Source: JBIOHP01 sp044449065 (GTDB lineage Bacteria; Bacteroidota; Ignavibacteria; UBA10030; SZUA-254). From it: DNA of 45,325 nt. Under the pieces are notes generated by a model. The model was not told where the DNA came from. It did no database searches and saw only the letters and a list, made by a program, of their open reading frames with translations. Shown here one piece after another: positions 1-7,884 of the stretch. How positions within the stretch are numbered: position 1 is the stretch's first letter; every line of letters starts with the position of its first letter. Both the position numbers and the translations under genes were made by a program. The stretch is from positions 1 through 45,325 of the forward strand of contig JBIOHP010000029.1 in assembly GCA_044449065.1 (NCBI GenBank), written 5' to 3'.

Positions 1-212
1 TGCTCGAAGTGTTTGGTGGGGGTTCAAACGAAACAAAATCAAAACTGGTCATCCTTCGCGATCAGTCAATTCCACTAAAATAAATCTTTACAATGAATAT
101 TTATTCACGAAACCTACATTTTTCAACAACCTGCTAGAGAACTGTGTGAGACAACGGTAGCTTTTCTTCCTACAGATGCGACATTTTCCTTATCTAACTT
201 CTTTTTTTTTAA
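1..212. other. Left-edge spacer, possible 3' end of a truncated gene
   Basis: No complete gene is visible here. In frame 3 an open stretch runs from the window edge to a TAA at 81-83 and would give a C-terminus ending SKLVILRDQSIPLK. It reads like a plausible protein tail, but 27 codons are too few to name a family. The rest is AT-rich, with a long T run just before 212, and contains no convincing promoter. Confidence 0.25.
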
Positions 213-444
213 TTGATACTTTTTTGCTTTCTTCCTGCATTCTTTAAAATAAATACTAACACCATAGTTGCTCAGGCTGAATAAAACTTAACACTCATCA
301 TCCAGAAATGAATGCACCACGTCGGCGTCATAAAATCCATGTACCGTTACCCCGTTAATTCGATGGCGGTGGAGGAACTACCATCGGCTGAACTCGGTTA
401 GTACACTATCGAAGGAGCCCGCCGTTTTGCGTTCATGCGCACGG
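213..444 (+). pseudogene. Decayed 5' fragment of a MOSC-domain gene (left copy of a 232-base direct repeat)
   Basis: This stretch aligns without net length change to 3376-3607, which is the leader and first 44 codons of the MOSC gene at 3475. The start codon is conserved (ATG at 312), and the fragment reads MHHVGVIKSMYRYPV before meeting a TAG at 399-401. That TAG replaces codon Trp30 of the right copy. After about 444 the similarity stops and the DUF4256 gene follows. It is therefore a non-functional remnant of a MOSC gene start, or one flank of an insertion. Its divergence from the right copy suggests the duplication is not recent. Confidence 0.85.
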
Positions 445-487
445 CAACAGTCCTTCGCTGACTTATTCAATAGAGGTATATAAACGT

Positions 488-1063
488 ATGAACAAAATTA
501 ATAACGCAAAAAAAACGTTATCACCGGAACAACGTGAAGAATTCCTCACAGCTTTGAAAGCCCGTTTTGAGAAAAACATGAACCGCCATAAAGGGCTTGA
601 ATGGGCTAAAGTACAAGCAAAGCTGGAAGCTAAGACTGATAAACTGTGGTCACTCTATGAAATGGAAAGAACTGCCGGTGAACCGGATGTTGTTGGTAAT
701 GATAAAAAGGCGGGCGAATATATTTTTTATGATTGTTCAGAGGAAAGTCCCAAAGGCCGCAGAAGCGTTTGTTACGACCGTGAAGCGCTGGAGTCAAGGA
801 AGGAATTTAAACCAAAAGATACCGCTATTGATATGGCAGCTGCCATGGGCATCGAGATTTTAACGGAAGAACAATATCGGGAATTGCAGAAACTGGGAAG
901 TTTCGACACGAAAACGTCGAGCTGGGTGAAAACGCCTTCTGAGATTAGAAAACTCGGCGGCGCCATCTTTTGTGATCGTCGCTACGATACTATTTTTGTG
1001 TATCACAACGGCGCAGAATCCTACTATGCCGCCAGGGGATTCCGTGGCTCGCTGAGGGTCTAA
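488..1063 (+). CDS. DUF4256 family protein
   Basis: This 191-residue soluble protein has the overall length and sequence character of the DUF4256 family, which has no known function. Visible features are the charged N-terminal helix (LSPEQREEFLTALKARFEKN), a central KLWSLYEMERTAGEPDVV segment and a C-terminal AIFCDRRYDTIFVYHNGAESYYAARGFR block. No signal peptide or membrane segment is present. A weak GAGG lies about 10 bases upstream of the ATG. It is the first of four small, separately led genes enclosed by the two MOSC repeats, and its codons are mixed rather than AT-rich. The family assignment is from memory of the sequence pattern; the function is unknown. Confidence 0.8.
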   Translation: MNKINNAKKTLSPEQREEFLTALKARFEKNMNRHKGLEWAKVQAKLEAKTDKLWSLYEMERTAGEPDVVGNDKKAGEYIFYDCSEESPKGRRSVCYDREALESRKEFKPKDTAIDMAAAMGIEILTEEQYRELQKLGSFDTKTSSWVKTPSEIRKLGGAIFCDRRYDTIFVYHNGAESYYAARGFRGSLRV

Positions 1064-1149
1064 ATGTTGCACAGCCAGCAAAATTTGAAGTAAGGAATAA
1101 ATGTTAGCGACCAAATTGGAATGAACAACACTATTGCAAGGAGATAGAA

Positions 1150-1560
1150 ATGAAAGCCAAAGGAACCTACACAGTCAAAAAGTGGGAGGAAACTCCCTAT
1201 CGCCAAATTTCTACGGAAATGAAAATGACGAAGGCGTCTGTCCTCTACGAGTTCAGTGGTGACCTTCAGGGCATTGCCTCCGTTGAATATCTGATGTTCT
1301 ATCGTCACTTTGATCAAAATAATCCACACAAAGCATCAGCGTCTTACGTTGGGCATATTTATTTCGATGGGAAACTCTCGGATAAGTCAGGAAGTTTTGT
1401 TCTCGAAGACAATGGAACCTTTGAAGCCGGCTCCGCGAACTCCTCCCTGCGGATTGTCGATGGATCAGGAACGGGCGCCCTCAAAGGAATTTACGGAACT
1501 GGAATCTATCATGCGAACAAAGATGGCTACCATTTGGAATTGGACTACAATTTTCACTGA
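1150..1560 (+). CDS. DUF3224 domain-containing protein
   Basis: This 136-residue protein spans essentially the whole DUF3224 domain, a small beta-barrel family. It opens with GTYTVKKWEETPY and continues with VEYLMFYRHFD, GHIYFDGKLSDKSGSFVLEDNGTF and a closing GTGALKGIYGTG...YHLELDYNF strand pattern. These glycine-rich beta strands are typical of the family. A strong AAGGAG ribosome site lies 8 bases before the ATG at 1150, so the start is secure. There is no signal peptide. The biochemical role of DUF3224 is not established; the proteins are thought to resemble allene oxide cyclase-like barrels. It stands alone transcriptionally between spacers, as expected for a cargo gene. Confidence 0.82.
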   Translation: MKAKGTYTVKKWEETPYRQISTEMKMTKASVLYEFSGDLQGIASVEYLMFYRHFDQNNPHKASASYVGHIYFDGKLSDKSGSFVLEDNGTFEAGSANSSLRIVDGSGTGALKGIYGTGIYHANKDGYHLELDYNFH

Positions 1561-1662
1561 TTTCTTGATATCAAATATTCAAAGCGCCGCCGTGCACGAA
1601 CGCGTAAGAACAGCAACACCAACTTTGAATTAACAAGTTATTCGCCATCTCAACATTCCTAC

Positions 1663-1688
1663 TGTCGCCTTCCATCCAAAAGGCGACA
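1663..1688. repeat. Intergenic hairpin, TTCCATC-loop family, copy 1
   Basis: TGTCGCCT pairs perfectly with AGGCGACA (8 bp) around the loop TCCATCCAAA. There is no T run after it, so it is not a typical terminator. Related copies lie at 3317-3343 and 6733-6762, with a weak one near 35285. Confidence 0.7.
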
Positions 1689-1786
1689 TGATTTGGAATT
1701 GTCTCTCCGATGCATTAAATTCGCGATAAACAAGTTCGTCTATCCACCCTGTTCTGCCGCGATACTCGCAATGCGTACCTACCGTA

Positions 1787-1842
1787 GTTATGCGTCATGC
1801 TTGGGCGACCTGCGAACTTCAAACTGACTGCAAGAAATTAAG
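1787..1842 (+). repeat. Shared leader repeat, copy 1 (upstream of the VOC gene)
   Basis: The stretch contains TTATGCGTCA at 1788 and AACTTCAAACTGACTGCAAG further on. It matches 2453-2508, where the same TTATGCGTCA precedes the next gene. In both copies the motif begins exactly 88 bases before an ATG (1876 and 2542). The aligned core AACTT.AAACT..CTGCAAGAAA has 20 of 23 identical bases. It could be a cassette recombination or boundary sequence or a copied 5' leader. Confidence 0.7.
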
Positions 1843-1875
1843 AGACAAATATTAACTTTGTAAAATAAACAGACA

Positions 1876-2358
1876 ATGAAAAAAATAACTTTAATAATGA
1901 TAGCATTAGCAACATCATTCTGTTTTGGTTTTGCTTTCAAATCAATCATTACAAGCAATTTTAAGGACAACACAAAAATGAAAAAAGTAACAGGCATAGG
2001 CGGCATTTTTTTCAAGTGCAAAGACCCAAAAGCAATTAACGAATGGTATAAAACACACCTTGGGTTTGACACAAGCCCGTATGGAACAAGCTTTGAATGG
2101 CGGCAGATTGATGACAGCACTAAAAAGGGACTTACCCAATGGAACCCTTTTGCAGAAAATACAAAATATTTTGAGCCATCGACAAAAGACTTTATGATAA
2201 ACTATAGAGTAGATAATTTAGAAGCATTGGTTGAAGAATTAAAAAAGGAAAACGTAACTATCGTGGACAAAATTGAAACATCTGATTATGGAAAATTTGT
2301 TCACATCATTGATATGGAAGGAAACAAAATAGAATTGTGGGAGCCAAACGAACCTTGA
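1876..2358 (+). CDS. VOC (glyoxalase/bleomycin-resistance) family protein
   Basis: From residue 35 on this is a single VOC module: KVTGIGGIFFKCKDPKAI opens it, and FVHIIDMEGNKIELWEPNEP is the usual metal-ligand and closing strand. VOC proteins act as dimeric metal-dependent isomerases, dioxygenases or binding proteins; the substrate cannot be told here. Two starts are possible. ATG 1876 adds a hydrophobic leader (MKKITLIMIALATSFCFGF) resembling a signal peptide but has no ribosome site. ATG 1978 has AAGGA about 10 bases upstream and gives a normal 126-residue cytoplasmic VOC protein. The gene is AT-rich: the line 2221-2280 counts 19 G/C of 60, against 32 of 60 at 4681-4740 in rsgA. That fits recent transfer from a low-GC relative. 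Confidence 0.85.
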   Translation: MKKITLIMIALATSFCFGFAFKSIITSNFKDNTKMKKVTGIGGIFFKCKDPKAINEWYKTHLGFDTSPYGTSFEWRQIDDSTKKGLTQWNPFAENTKYFEPSTKDFMINYRVDNLEALVEELKKENVTIVDKIETSDYGKFVHIIDMEGNKIELWEPNEP

Positions 2359-2452
2359 GTATGACAAAATTAGGGAAACAACTCGGAAGCCAAACAACTA
2401 AAAAACAAGTGGATTAATGAAATGATTTTGCAATTCAAAAATCCAATAAACA

Positions 2453-2508
2453 GTTATGCGTCACCCTTTGGCGCCACAGTTAACTTGAAACTTTCTGCAA
2501 GAAACGAA
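2453..2508 (+). repeat. Shared leader repeat, copy 2 (upstream of the RibD-type gene)
   Basis: This is the counterpart of 1787-1842: TTATGCGTCA at 2454, then AACTTGAAACTTTCTGCAAG. The distance to the ATG at 2542 is 88 bases, identical to copy 1. A short palindrome, TGGCGCCA (2469-2476), lies inside it; copy 1 has the related GGGCGACC. Confidence 0.7.
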
Positions 2509-2541
2509 TAGAAAGAAATAATTACAATTAAAAACAAAAAT

Positions 2542-3096
2542 ATGAGAAAACTAATTGCAGCAATCAATATGACAGTTGACGGATTTTGCGACCACACGGC
2601 AGGAATTGCAGATGATGAAATACTTCAACATTATAATGAGCTATTAAGTAATGCCGGCGTCCTTTTATACGGAAGGATAACATACCAACTTATGGAAAGT
2701 TATTGGCCATCTGTCGTAAAAAATCCTACTGGCAAAAAACCAATGGATGAATTTGCAGTACTAATAGACAATATTTCAAAGATTGTTTTTTCTCGCACGC
2801 TTAAAAATGTTGATTGGAAAAATACAAAATTGAAAAAGGAAGTCATTAAGGAAGAAGTTTTAGAACTCAAGCAACAAGCGGGTAAAAACATTTTAGCTGG
2901 CAGCCCAAGTTTAATAGTCGCCTTAATGCAACTTAACTTAATTGATGAATACCAGCTTAGCGTTCATCCAATTGTTTTAGGAAGCGGCTTACCATTATTT
3001 AAAAACGTCAAGGACAGAATTAATCTTAAACTCTTAAAAACAAAAACATTTGGTTCTGGTGCAGTAACTCTTTACTATGAGCCGATAATAAAATGA
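2542..3096 (+). CDS. Dihydrofolate reductase family protein (RibD C-terminal-like)
   Basis: The 184-residue protein is a single RibD_C/dihydrofolate-reductase-like NADPH-binding domain. It shows the usual opening KLIAAINMTVDGF, the LLYGRITYQLM nucleotide-loop motif, the strand-loop KNILAGSPSLIVALMQLNLIDEY, and HPIVLGSGLPLF, which are hallmarks of the stand-alone 'dihydrofolate reductase family' proteins. These are common in accessory regions, and their substrate is usually unknown; folate reduction should not be assumed. No signal peptide is present. The gene is AT-rich like the VOC gene before it and shares that gene's leader repeat, so both probably arrived by the same route. Confidence 0.87.
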   Translation: MRKLIAAINMTVDGFCDHTAGIADDEILQHYNELLSNAGVLLYGRITYQLMESYWPSVVKNPTGKKPMDEFAVLIDNISKIVFSRTLKNVDWKNTKLKKEVIKEEVLELKQQAGKNILAGSPSLIVALMQLNLIDEYQLSVHPIVLGSGLPLFKNVKDRINLKLLKTKTFGSGAVTLYYEPIIK

Positions 3097-3316
3097 GCGC
3101 ATAGTTAAAACGACAGATCTTCGTAGCGACAGTAGCACGAACGCATATCATAAGATTAAAAGAAATAAAAAAAAGAAGGGCTTTGTTTGCTAATCGAAGA
3201 GTTGTGCTTCGTGGGACAGTAGGGAGTCTTCGAGGGGGTCTACTTCGACTGTCTACGTGCAGGCAGTGTCACCGAGACAAAGCAATTTTTCTTGTTGAAT
3301 TAAAGGAAACCCTCAC

Positions 3317-3343
3317 TGTCGCCTTCCATCTAAAAGTGCGACA
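3317..3343. repeat. Intergenic hairpin, TTCCATC-loop family, copy 2
   Basis: TGTCGC pairs with GCGACA around CTTCCATCTAAAAGT. The loop core CCTTCCATC.AAAA is shared with copy 1 at 1663. It is followed by CCGGGGTGCCTCGCATTTAT, a phrase that recurs in degenerate form near 35252-35272. Confidence 0.65.
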
Positions 3344-3375
3344 CGCCTCCGGGGTGCCTCGCATTTATTTTTAGG

Positions 3376-3607
3376 TTGATACTTTCCGCCTTTCTTCCTA
3401 CATTCTTTAAAATAAATACTAACACAGTTGTTGCTCAAGCTGAAGTAAACTTAACACTCGTCATCTATAAATCCATGCACCAAGTCGGCGTCATAAAATC
3501 CATCTACCGTTACCCCGTCAAATCGATGGCGGGGGAAGAACTACCATCGGCTGAACTCGGTTGGCACGGTATCGAAAGAGACCGCCGTTTCGCGTTCATG
3601 CGCACGG
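3376..3607 (+). repeat. Right copy of the 232-base MOSC-leader direct repeat
   Basis: This copy overlaps the leader and first codons of the MOSC gene. Together with 213-444 it brackets the four cargo genes. Both copies begin TTGATACTTT and end GCGTTCATGCGCACGG, and both are 232 bases long. Confidence 0.85.
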
Positions 3608-4204
3608 GGAATATGAGCGGCTTCCCGTGGCTCACCGCCAGCAAAATGCCTGAACTCATCCGCTACAAAGCGTACCATATCAACGGCGGCGATCCATCAT
3701 CTAATTGTCCGCGTGCGTGCACCGGACGGCGCGGACACAGAGGTCGAGCATGAATCACTGCGGCAGCAACTCGCCGCGGCATTCGGGTCAGAGGTTACGC
3801 TGATCCGCTTGGGCGATGGCATTTTCGACGACGCTCCCGTTTCACTCATCAGTACGACAATCATTGCAGTGCTCGAAACGGAATCCGGCAGCGGAAAATT
3901 AGACGTGCGGCGGTTTCGCCCAAATATTCTTATTGAACCGACTGATGACGCGCCCGTTCGCGAAGACGCATGGGTCGGCAAGACAGTTCTCTTCGGCAAT
4001 CACGCCAACACGCCCTCACTGCGAGTGACAGTAAAAGATATTCGATGTGTCATGGTGAACCTCGATCCCGAAACGGCAGTCGCGGAACCGCGCGTTCTCA
4101 GGACAATCGCCCGTTCACATCAAAACTGCGCCGGCGTATATGCTTCCGTGATAAATACCGGCACCTTCTCCGTAGGCGATGGAATTTATCTGAACGATAA
4201 CTGA
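3475..4204 (+). pseudogene. MOSC domain-containing protein, interrupted by a frameshift
   Basis: The first reading frame starts at ATG 3475 and gives the N-terminal beta-barrel of MOSC proteins (VGVIKSIYRYPVKSM, then IERDRRFAFMR). Near 3690-3700 the sense continues in the next frame (LIVRVRAPDGADTEVEH), followed by the MOSC domain proper: VRRFRPNILIE, then LDPETAVAEPRVLRTIA and GVYASVINTGTFSVGDGIYL. The family binds or transfers sulfur to molybdenum cofactor, or acts in molybdoenzyme reductase systems. The break needs a change of one or two bases around DPSS/LIVR, so either the gene is dead or the assembly has a small error. Nothing else in the region looks molybdenum-related. No ribosome site precedes 3475. 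Confidence 0.85.
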
Positions 4205-4229
4205 AAACTTCATAGATAAAAGGATTCTT

Positions 4230-5306
4230 GTGGAAATAACAGATCTTGGATTTGATCCCTGGTTTCAAAAAAAGCGGGAGGAATTGCCGCAATCGGATTG
4301 GAGTGTCGCTCGAATCACCGCGGTCGACCGGAACCGATACCTTGTCAGGAACGAGGAGAGTGAAGTTCAGGCAGAGCCTACGGGTAAGCTCCTTTTTTTT
4401 ACCGACTCAGGTCAGGACCTTCCATGTGTCGGCGACTGGGTGGCCGTACAGTATTACAATGATGGAACGCTTGCTATCATTCATGATGTATTGCCAAGGA
4501 AAACTTTCCTGCGCCGGAAATCTGCCGGCAAGAAGATCGATTACCAGATGATTGCTGCAAATATCGATTATGCCTGCATTATCCAGTCGTGCGATTCCAA
4601 TTTCAACCTGCGCCGAATGGAGCGATACCTTGTCATGGCAAACGATGGTCACATCGAGCCAATAATTTTGCTCAGCAAGAGCGATCTCATCAGCGCTGAA
4701 GATCTGGAGAAGCGGATTTCAGAGATCAGGCAGGCGAGAATCGGCGCAAGAGTTATCACATTCAGCAACAAAACTGCCATAGGATTGGAAACCGTGCGGC
4801 AGGCATTTGAAAAGGGGAATACCTATTGCCTGCTCGGCTCATCAGGCGTGGGCAAAACTACACTCCTCAACCAACTCCTCGGACGTGAGGTCTTTGAGAC
4901 AAATCCCGTGCGTGAGAAAGACGGCAGAGGCAGGCATACGACAGTTCGCCGGCAGTTGACAATTCTTGATAATGGAGCGCTGTTGATCGATACGCCGGGC
5001 ATGAGGGAGGTGGGCATGATAGCCGTTGGTGGCAGCATTGATGACAGCTTCTCTGATATTCACGAACTCTCCAGGGATTGCCGGTTCAACGACTGCACTC
5101 ACACCATAGAAGATGGTTGCGCAATTCTGACGGCGGTTCAAAGTGGAAATTTGAGTGAGGAGAGGTATCAGAGTTACATGAAGTTGAGGAAGGAATCTGA
5201 ATTCAATCAAATGTCCTACGTTGAGAGACGCCAGAAGGACAAACAGTTCGGGAAGATGATTAATACTGCCATGAAAGAGCTTAAAAAGAGAAAACCCTCA
5301 GCATAA
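4230..5306 (+). CDS. rsgA: Ribosome small subunit-dependent GTPase A
   Basis: RsgA (YjeQ) is a circularly permuted GTPase that helps late maturation of the 30S ribosomal subunit. The 358-residue length is normal. In order there is an N-terminal OB-fold (residues ~20-95), the G4 motif LSKSDLI (~150), the P-loop GSSGVGKTTL (~202-211), the G3 motif DTPGMRE (Asp254), and the C-terminal zinc site with Cys284, Cys289, His291 and Cys297. The start is GTG at 4230, supported by an AAAAGGA ribosome site 6 bases upstream and by the absence of an ATG that keeps the OB-fold complete. It stands alone, 25 bases after the broken MOSC gene, and is base-composition typical for the window. The identification is firm. 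Confidence 0.97.
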   Translation: MEITDLGFDPWFQKKREELPQSDWSVARITAVDRNRYLVRNEESEVQAEPTGKLLFFTDSGQDLPCVGDWVAVQYYNDGTLAIIHDVLPRKTFLRRKSAGKKIDYQMIAANIDYACIIQSCDSNFNLRRMERYLVMANDGHIEPIILLSKSDLISAEDLEKRISEIRQARIGARVITFSNKTAIGLETVRQAFEKGNTYCLLGSSGVGKTTLLNQLLGREVFETNPVREKDGRGRHTTVRRQLTILDNGALLIDTPGMREVGMIAVGGSIDDSFSDIHELSRDCRFNDCTHTIEDGCAILTAVQSGNLSEERYQSYMKLRKESEFNQMSYVERRQKDKQFGKMINTAMKELKKRKPSA

Positions 5307-5571
5307 AGTAATGTACGAGTCACATTGCCCGCAAGTGCATTAGAGCGTGAACTGTGGCGCTTACCCGTTTGCTTAAGCAAAATTGCTCGAAAGATATTGA
5401 ACCAATCTCAATTTGCGACAAGACTTCTTTGGTACTGTCCGCGTTAGTATAGTATGTTTGCTCCGTTCTCACTGAAAACGCTGCATCTTTTCCTTTCTGG
5501 TGTATTTCCTATTGTGACATGTGAGGTATCGGAAGTCGGTACAATGCTTGCTGTCCAGGTTCGTTGATCAT

Positions 5572-5600
5572 TTGACTTCTGAAACTTAGAGAACAATATT
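5572..5600 (+). promoter_or_regulatory. Putative sigma-70-type promoter for the amidohydrolase gene
   Basis: TTGACT (5572-5577) and AATATT (5595-5600) are separated by 17 bases. A start of transcription near 5607 would leave a short leader before the AAAAGGAG ribosome site and the ATG at 5630. The rest of 5307-5571 shows no gene, hairpin or repeat that I can support. Confidence 0.4.
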
Positions 5601-5629
5601 GCGTAGAATTAGAAAAGGAGTATTCAAAA

Positions 5630-6691
5630 ATGTCAGCCATCAGATATTGTAGCCTCACATTGTGTTTAATTCTTCTTTTCTCAGAGTCTGCCTTGACTCA
5701 GGAAAAGATTATTGAATTGAAATTCATAAAGCATTCCTGTACAGATTCGAGTGCATCAAAGTCATTGGAGAGTCTCGTAAGAGTGCGCCGTATTAGTGAA
5801 CAGTATGCCACAGGGGGTCTTTATCTCTTGACACAATGCGGCAACTACGAAGATTTGTTTCAAAAGGAAAACCAGAAAGCAATTGATCACCCCATGATCG
5901 AAGAATCTTGGCGATATTGCAGCATGTTCTCGACAAGGAGCGGAGACTCCGTCTTCATGGGCAGAAACTGGGATAATCAAAATGTCGGGTCGATTATCGT
6001 TAGCCTGTACAAATCCCAGAACGGATACTCATCGATTTCTTTTTCAAGAGCGATCGATATGGGGTTCCCATTGAATGTTGACTTAGAAGACGCCAAATCG
6101 ATTTCGATGGGGAGTAAGCTGCTCTTAGCCCCCTTCTATGCCTACGATGGACTGAACGATCGTGGTATTTGTGCTTCCGTCACCGGCATCGAGCATGTCA
6201 AAATCAATCCCATTAATGGGAAAGAGTCGGTCTTCATCAGTTTCTTGGTACGTAAGATCCTGGATCAGACTAAGTCCATCGAGGAAGCTGTGACGATTGT
6301 AGAGAAGTATGTACCGTTTGATCTCGATAAGAACTCATTAGACTGTCATTTTTACCTTGCTGATGCTTCAGGCAGATCAGTTATCTTGGAATACGGAGAG
6401 AACGGCTGGCAAAAGATTTATCCGGGAAATTCATGGCAGGTGATGACAAATAATGTGATGTATGGTGTCCCGGAGGCTAAACTACGAGAAGAGTGCCCGC
6501 GTTACAAAAAATTATCGGAATCACTCAATATGACAAATGGAAGGATTGATTGGCAAACCGGAATGCGGATGCTCCGGGATGTCTCTCAAAAAGGCACAAC
6601 ATGGTCGGTGGTGTATTCTCTCAGATCAAAAGAGGTCTTTTTTTCGGTGTATCAAACTTGGGATAAAATATATCACCTCCAGGGATTCTAG
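5630..6691 (+). CDS. Secreted C45/linear-amide C-N hydrolase-like Ntn amidohydrolase
   Basis: This belongs to the N-terminal nucleophile hydrolases that cleave linear amides (choloylglycine hydrolase, acid ceramidase and acyl-CoA:6-aminopenicillanate acyltransferase types). A signal peptide (residues 1-23, ending ALTQ) points to export. The probable nucleophile is Cys97 in RYCSMF, followed by SGDSVFMGRNWD, the substrate-pocket motif of the family. DGLNDRGICASVTGIE is the second family signature, and MTNNVMYGVPE contains the expected Asn/Thr region. Maturation by self-cleavage before Cys97 would remove about 96 residues, as in C45 enzymes. An AAAAGGAG ribosome site supports the start. The substrate is unknown; candidates are bile-salt-like, peptide or N-acyl compounds. 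Nothing nearby indicates the pathway. Confidence 0.8.
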   Translation: MSAIRYCSLTLCLILLFSESALTQEKIIELKFIKHSCTDSSASKSLESLVRVRRISEQYATGGLYLLTQCGNYEDLFQKENQKAIDHPMIEESWRYCSMFSTRSGDSVFMGRNWDNQNVGSIIVSLYKSQNGYSSISFSRAIDMGFPLNVDLEDAKSISMGSKLLLAPFYAYDGLNDRGICASVTGIEHVKINPINGKESVFISFLVRKILDQTKSIEEAVTIVEKYVPFDLDKNSLDCHFYLADASGRSVILEYGENGWQKIYPGNSWQVMTNNVMYGVPEAKLREECPRYKKLSESLNMTNGRIDWQTGMRMLRDVSQKGTTWSVVYSLRSKEVFFSVYQTWDKIYHLQGF

Positions 6692-6732
6692 TTTGACGTA
6701 CTAGCAATATTCGAAGTCTTCGCTCGTACCTA

Positions 6733-6762
6733 TTGTCACCTTCCATCTAAAAAATGCAACAG
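6733..6762. repeat. Intergenic hairpin, TTCCATC-loop family, degenerate copy 3
   Basis: It contains CACCTTCCATCTAAAA flanked by TTGT and CAACA, so the loop is conserved while the stem is decayed. Apart from this element, the 357-base spacer 6692-7048 holds only AT-rich sequence, with no gene and no promoter I would defend. Confidence 0.5.
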
Positions 6763-7048
6763 GCGCAATTTCCCATATCACCAAATACCACGCTTTTTAA
6801 AAATTTTATTTATCCCTTTGCGCCTTTGTGTCGCAATATTAACAAATAGCGACATCCCAGCGAACTCTCATATTCCTACTTCCTTCACAATGCTGTCCTA
6901 AATTACACACACCATAACCTCTTAAAAAAGACCATTTAAAGGGCGAATTCCCCATTTCATCGCCTTTTCCTTGAATTTCCTTGATTATAGCTCTGGCATA
7001 TTCTTTGACAGATAATAGATAGTGATATTCTTAATAAGGAAAATGACT

Positions 7049-7852
7049 ATGAAAACTTTGAAATATTTGTTGATAACCGGCATGTTTCTCTTTATGGGAT
7101 GCAAGGAAACGATCTATTTTCCCGATACAACTCCACCCGCGCCTCCACAGGGTTTGTATACCTATCCCGGCGATAATTTTGTTGAGATCCATTGGACGCC
7201 GAATACTGAAAGCGATCTGGCTGGCTACAATGTTTATGCAAGCACTTCAGTGAATGGTAAGTACAGGTTTATTGCAACAACCCGGCAGAATGTTTTCATC
7301 GATAATGGCGCAACGAATGGGGTAACCTACTATTATTCAATATCCGCATTCGATATTAATGGAAACGAGAGCGATCCCAGCGCCGATATCGCATACGATA
7401 CGCCAAGACCCGAAGGGTATGGTGTGCGCCTGGTGAATTACCTCGCTAACCCCGATAAATCTGGTTACGATTTTTCAACATATTCCATTGGTCCGTACGA
7501 TGATAATTATTCCGATATGTTTTATGAATACTCCAACGGTCAGGCGTATATGGACGTGTGGAAAGATACGGATATACAGGATATGGGCTACACGAATTCG
7601 CTCTATACAATTGAAAATGCTCCAACGAATGGTTGGTCGCCCACAAAAGACATCCGGTTGATCGAGGGTCACACGTACGTGCTCTGGACGTGGAATAATC
7701 ATTACGCTAAATTCCGCGTGATGCAGATATCTCCCTCAAACGTAATATTTGATTGGACGTACCAGTTGCAGGAAGGAAACGTGCGGTTAAAGACCGCGCC
7801 TGATCGTGCTAAGTTAACCGCTGGCGAGGGATTTTTAAGCCGCCATAAGTAA
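7049..7852 (+). CDS. Lipoprotein with a fibronectin type III domain
   Basis: The product is a predicted outer-membrane lipoprotein. The hydrophobic signal MKTLKYLLITGMFLFMGC ends at the lipobox Cys. After it come a proline-rich TTPPAPP hinge and one fibronectin type III domain (roughly residues 25-110, with VEIHWTPNTESDLAGYNVYAS and GVTYYYSISAFDINGNES). The remaining ~150 residues are aromatic-rich and look beta-stranded; I do not recognise that domain. The start chosen is ATG 7049, because AAGGA at 7036-7040 sits 8 bases upstream and it gives a canonical lipoprotein signal. An in-frame GTG at 7022 and ATG at 7043 would add residues in front of it. The role is probably structural or carbohydrate-binding at the cell surface. 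Confidence 0.8.
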   Translation: MKTLKYLLITGMFLFMGCKETIYFPDTTPPAPPQGLYTYPGDNFVEIHWTPNTESDLAGYNVYASTSVNGKYRFIATTRQNVFIDNGATNGVTYYYSISAFDINGNESDPSADIAYDTPRPEGYGVRLVNYLANPDKSGYDFSTYSIGPYDDNYSDMFYEYSNGQAYMDVWKDTDIQDMGYTNSLYTIENAPTNGWSPTKDIRLIEGHTYVLWTWNNHYAKFRVMQISPSNVIFDWTYQLQEGNVRLKTAPDRAKLTAGEGFLSRHK

Positions 7853-7884
7853 CTGGGCAGCTAAATTGGAAATGAGATACGACA

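Noticed and set aside
1787..2508. A proven integron attC array
   Set aside because: GTTATGC resembles a right core, but no complementary left core or imperfect stem could be found at either copy, and no integrase gene is present.
3183..3374. 63-residue plus-strand frame before the MOSC gene
   Set aside because: It runs through the hairpin repeat at 3317 and has no recognisable protein features.
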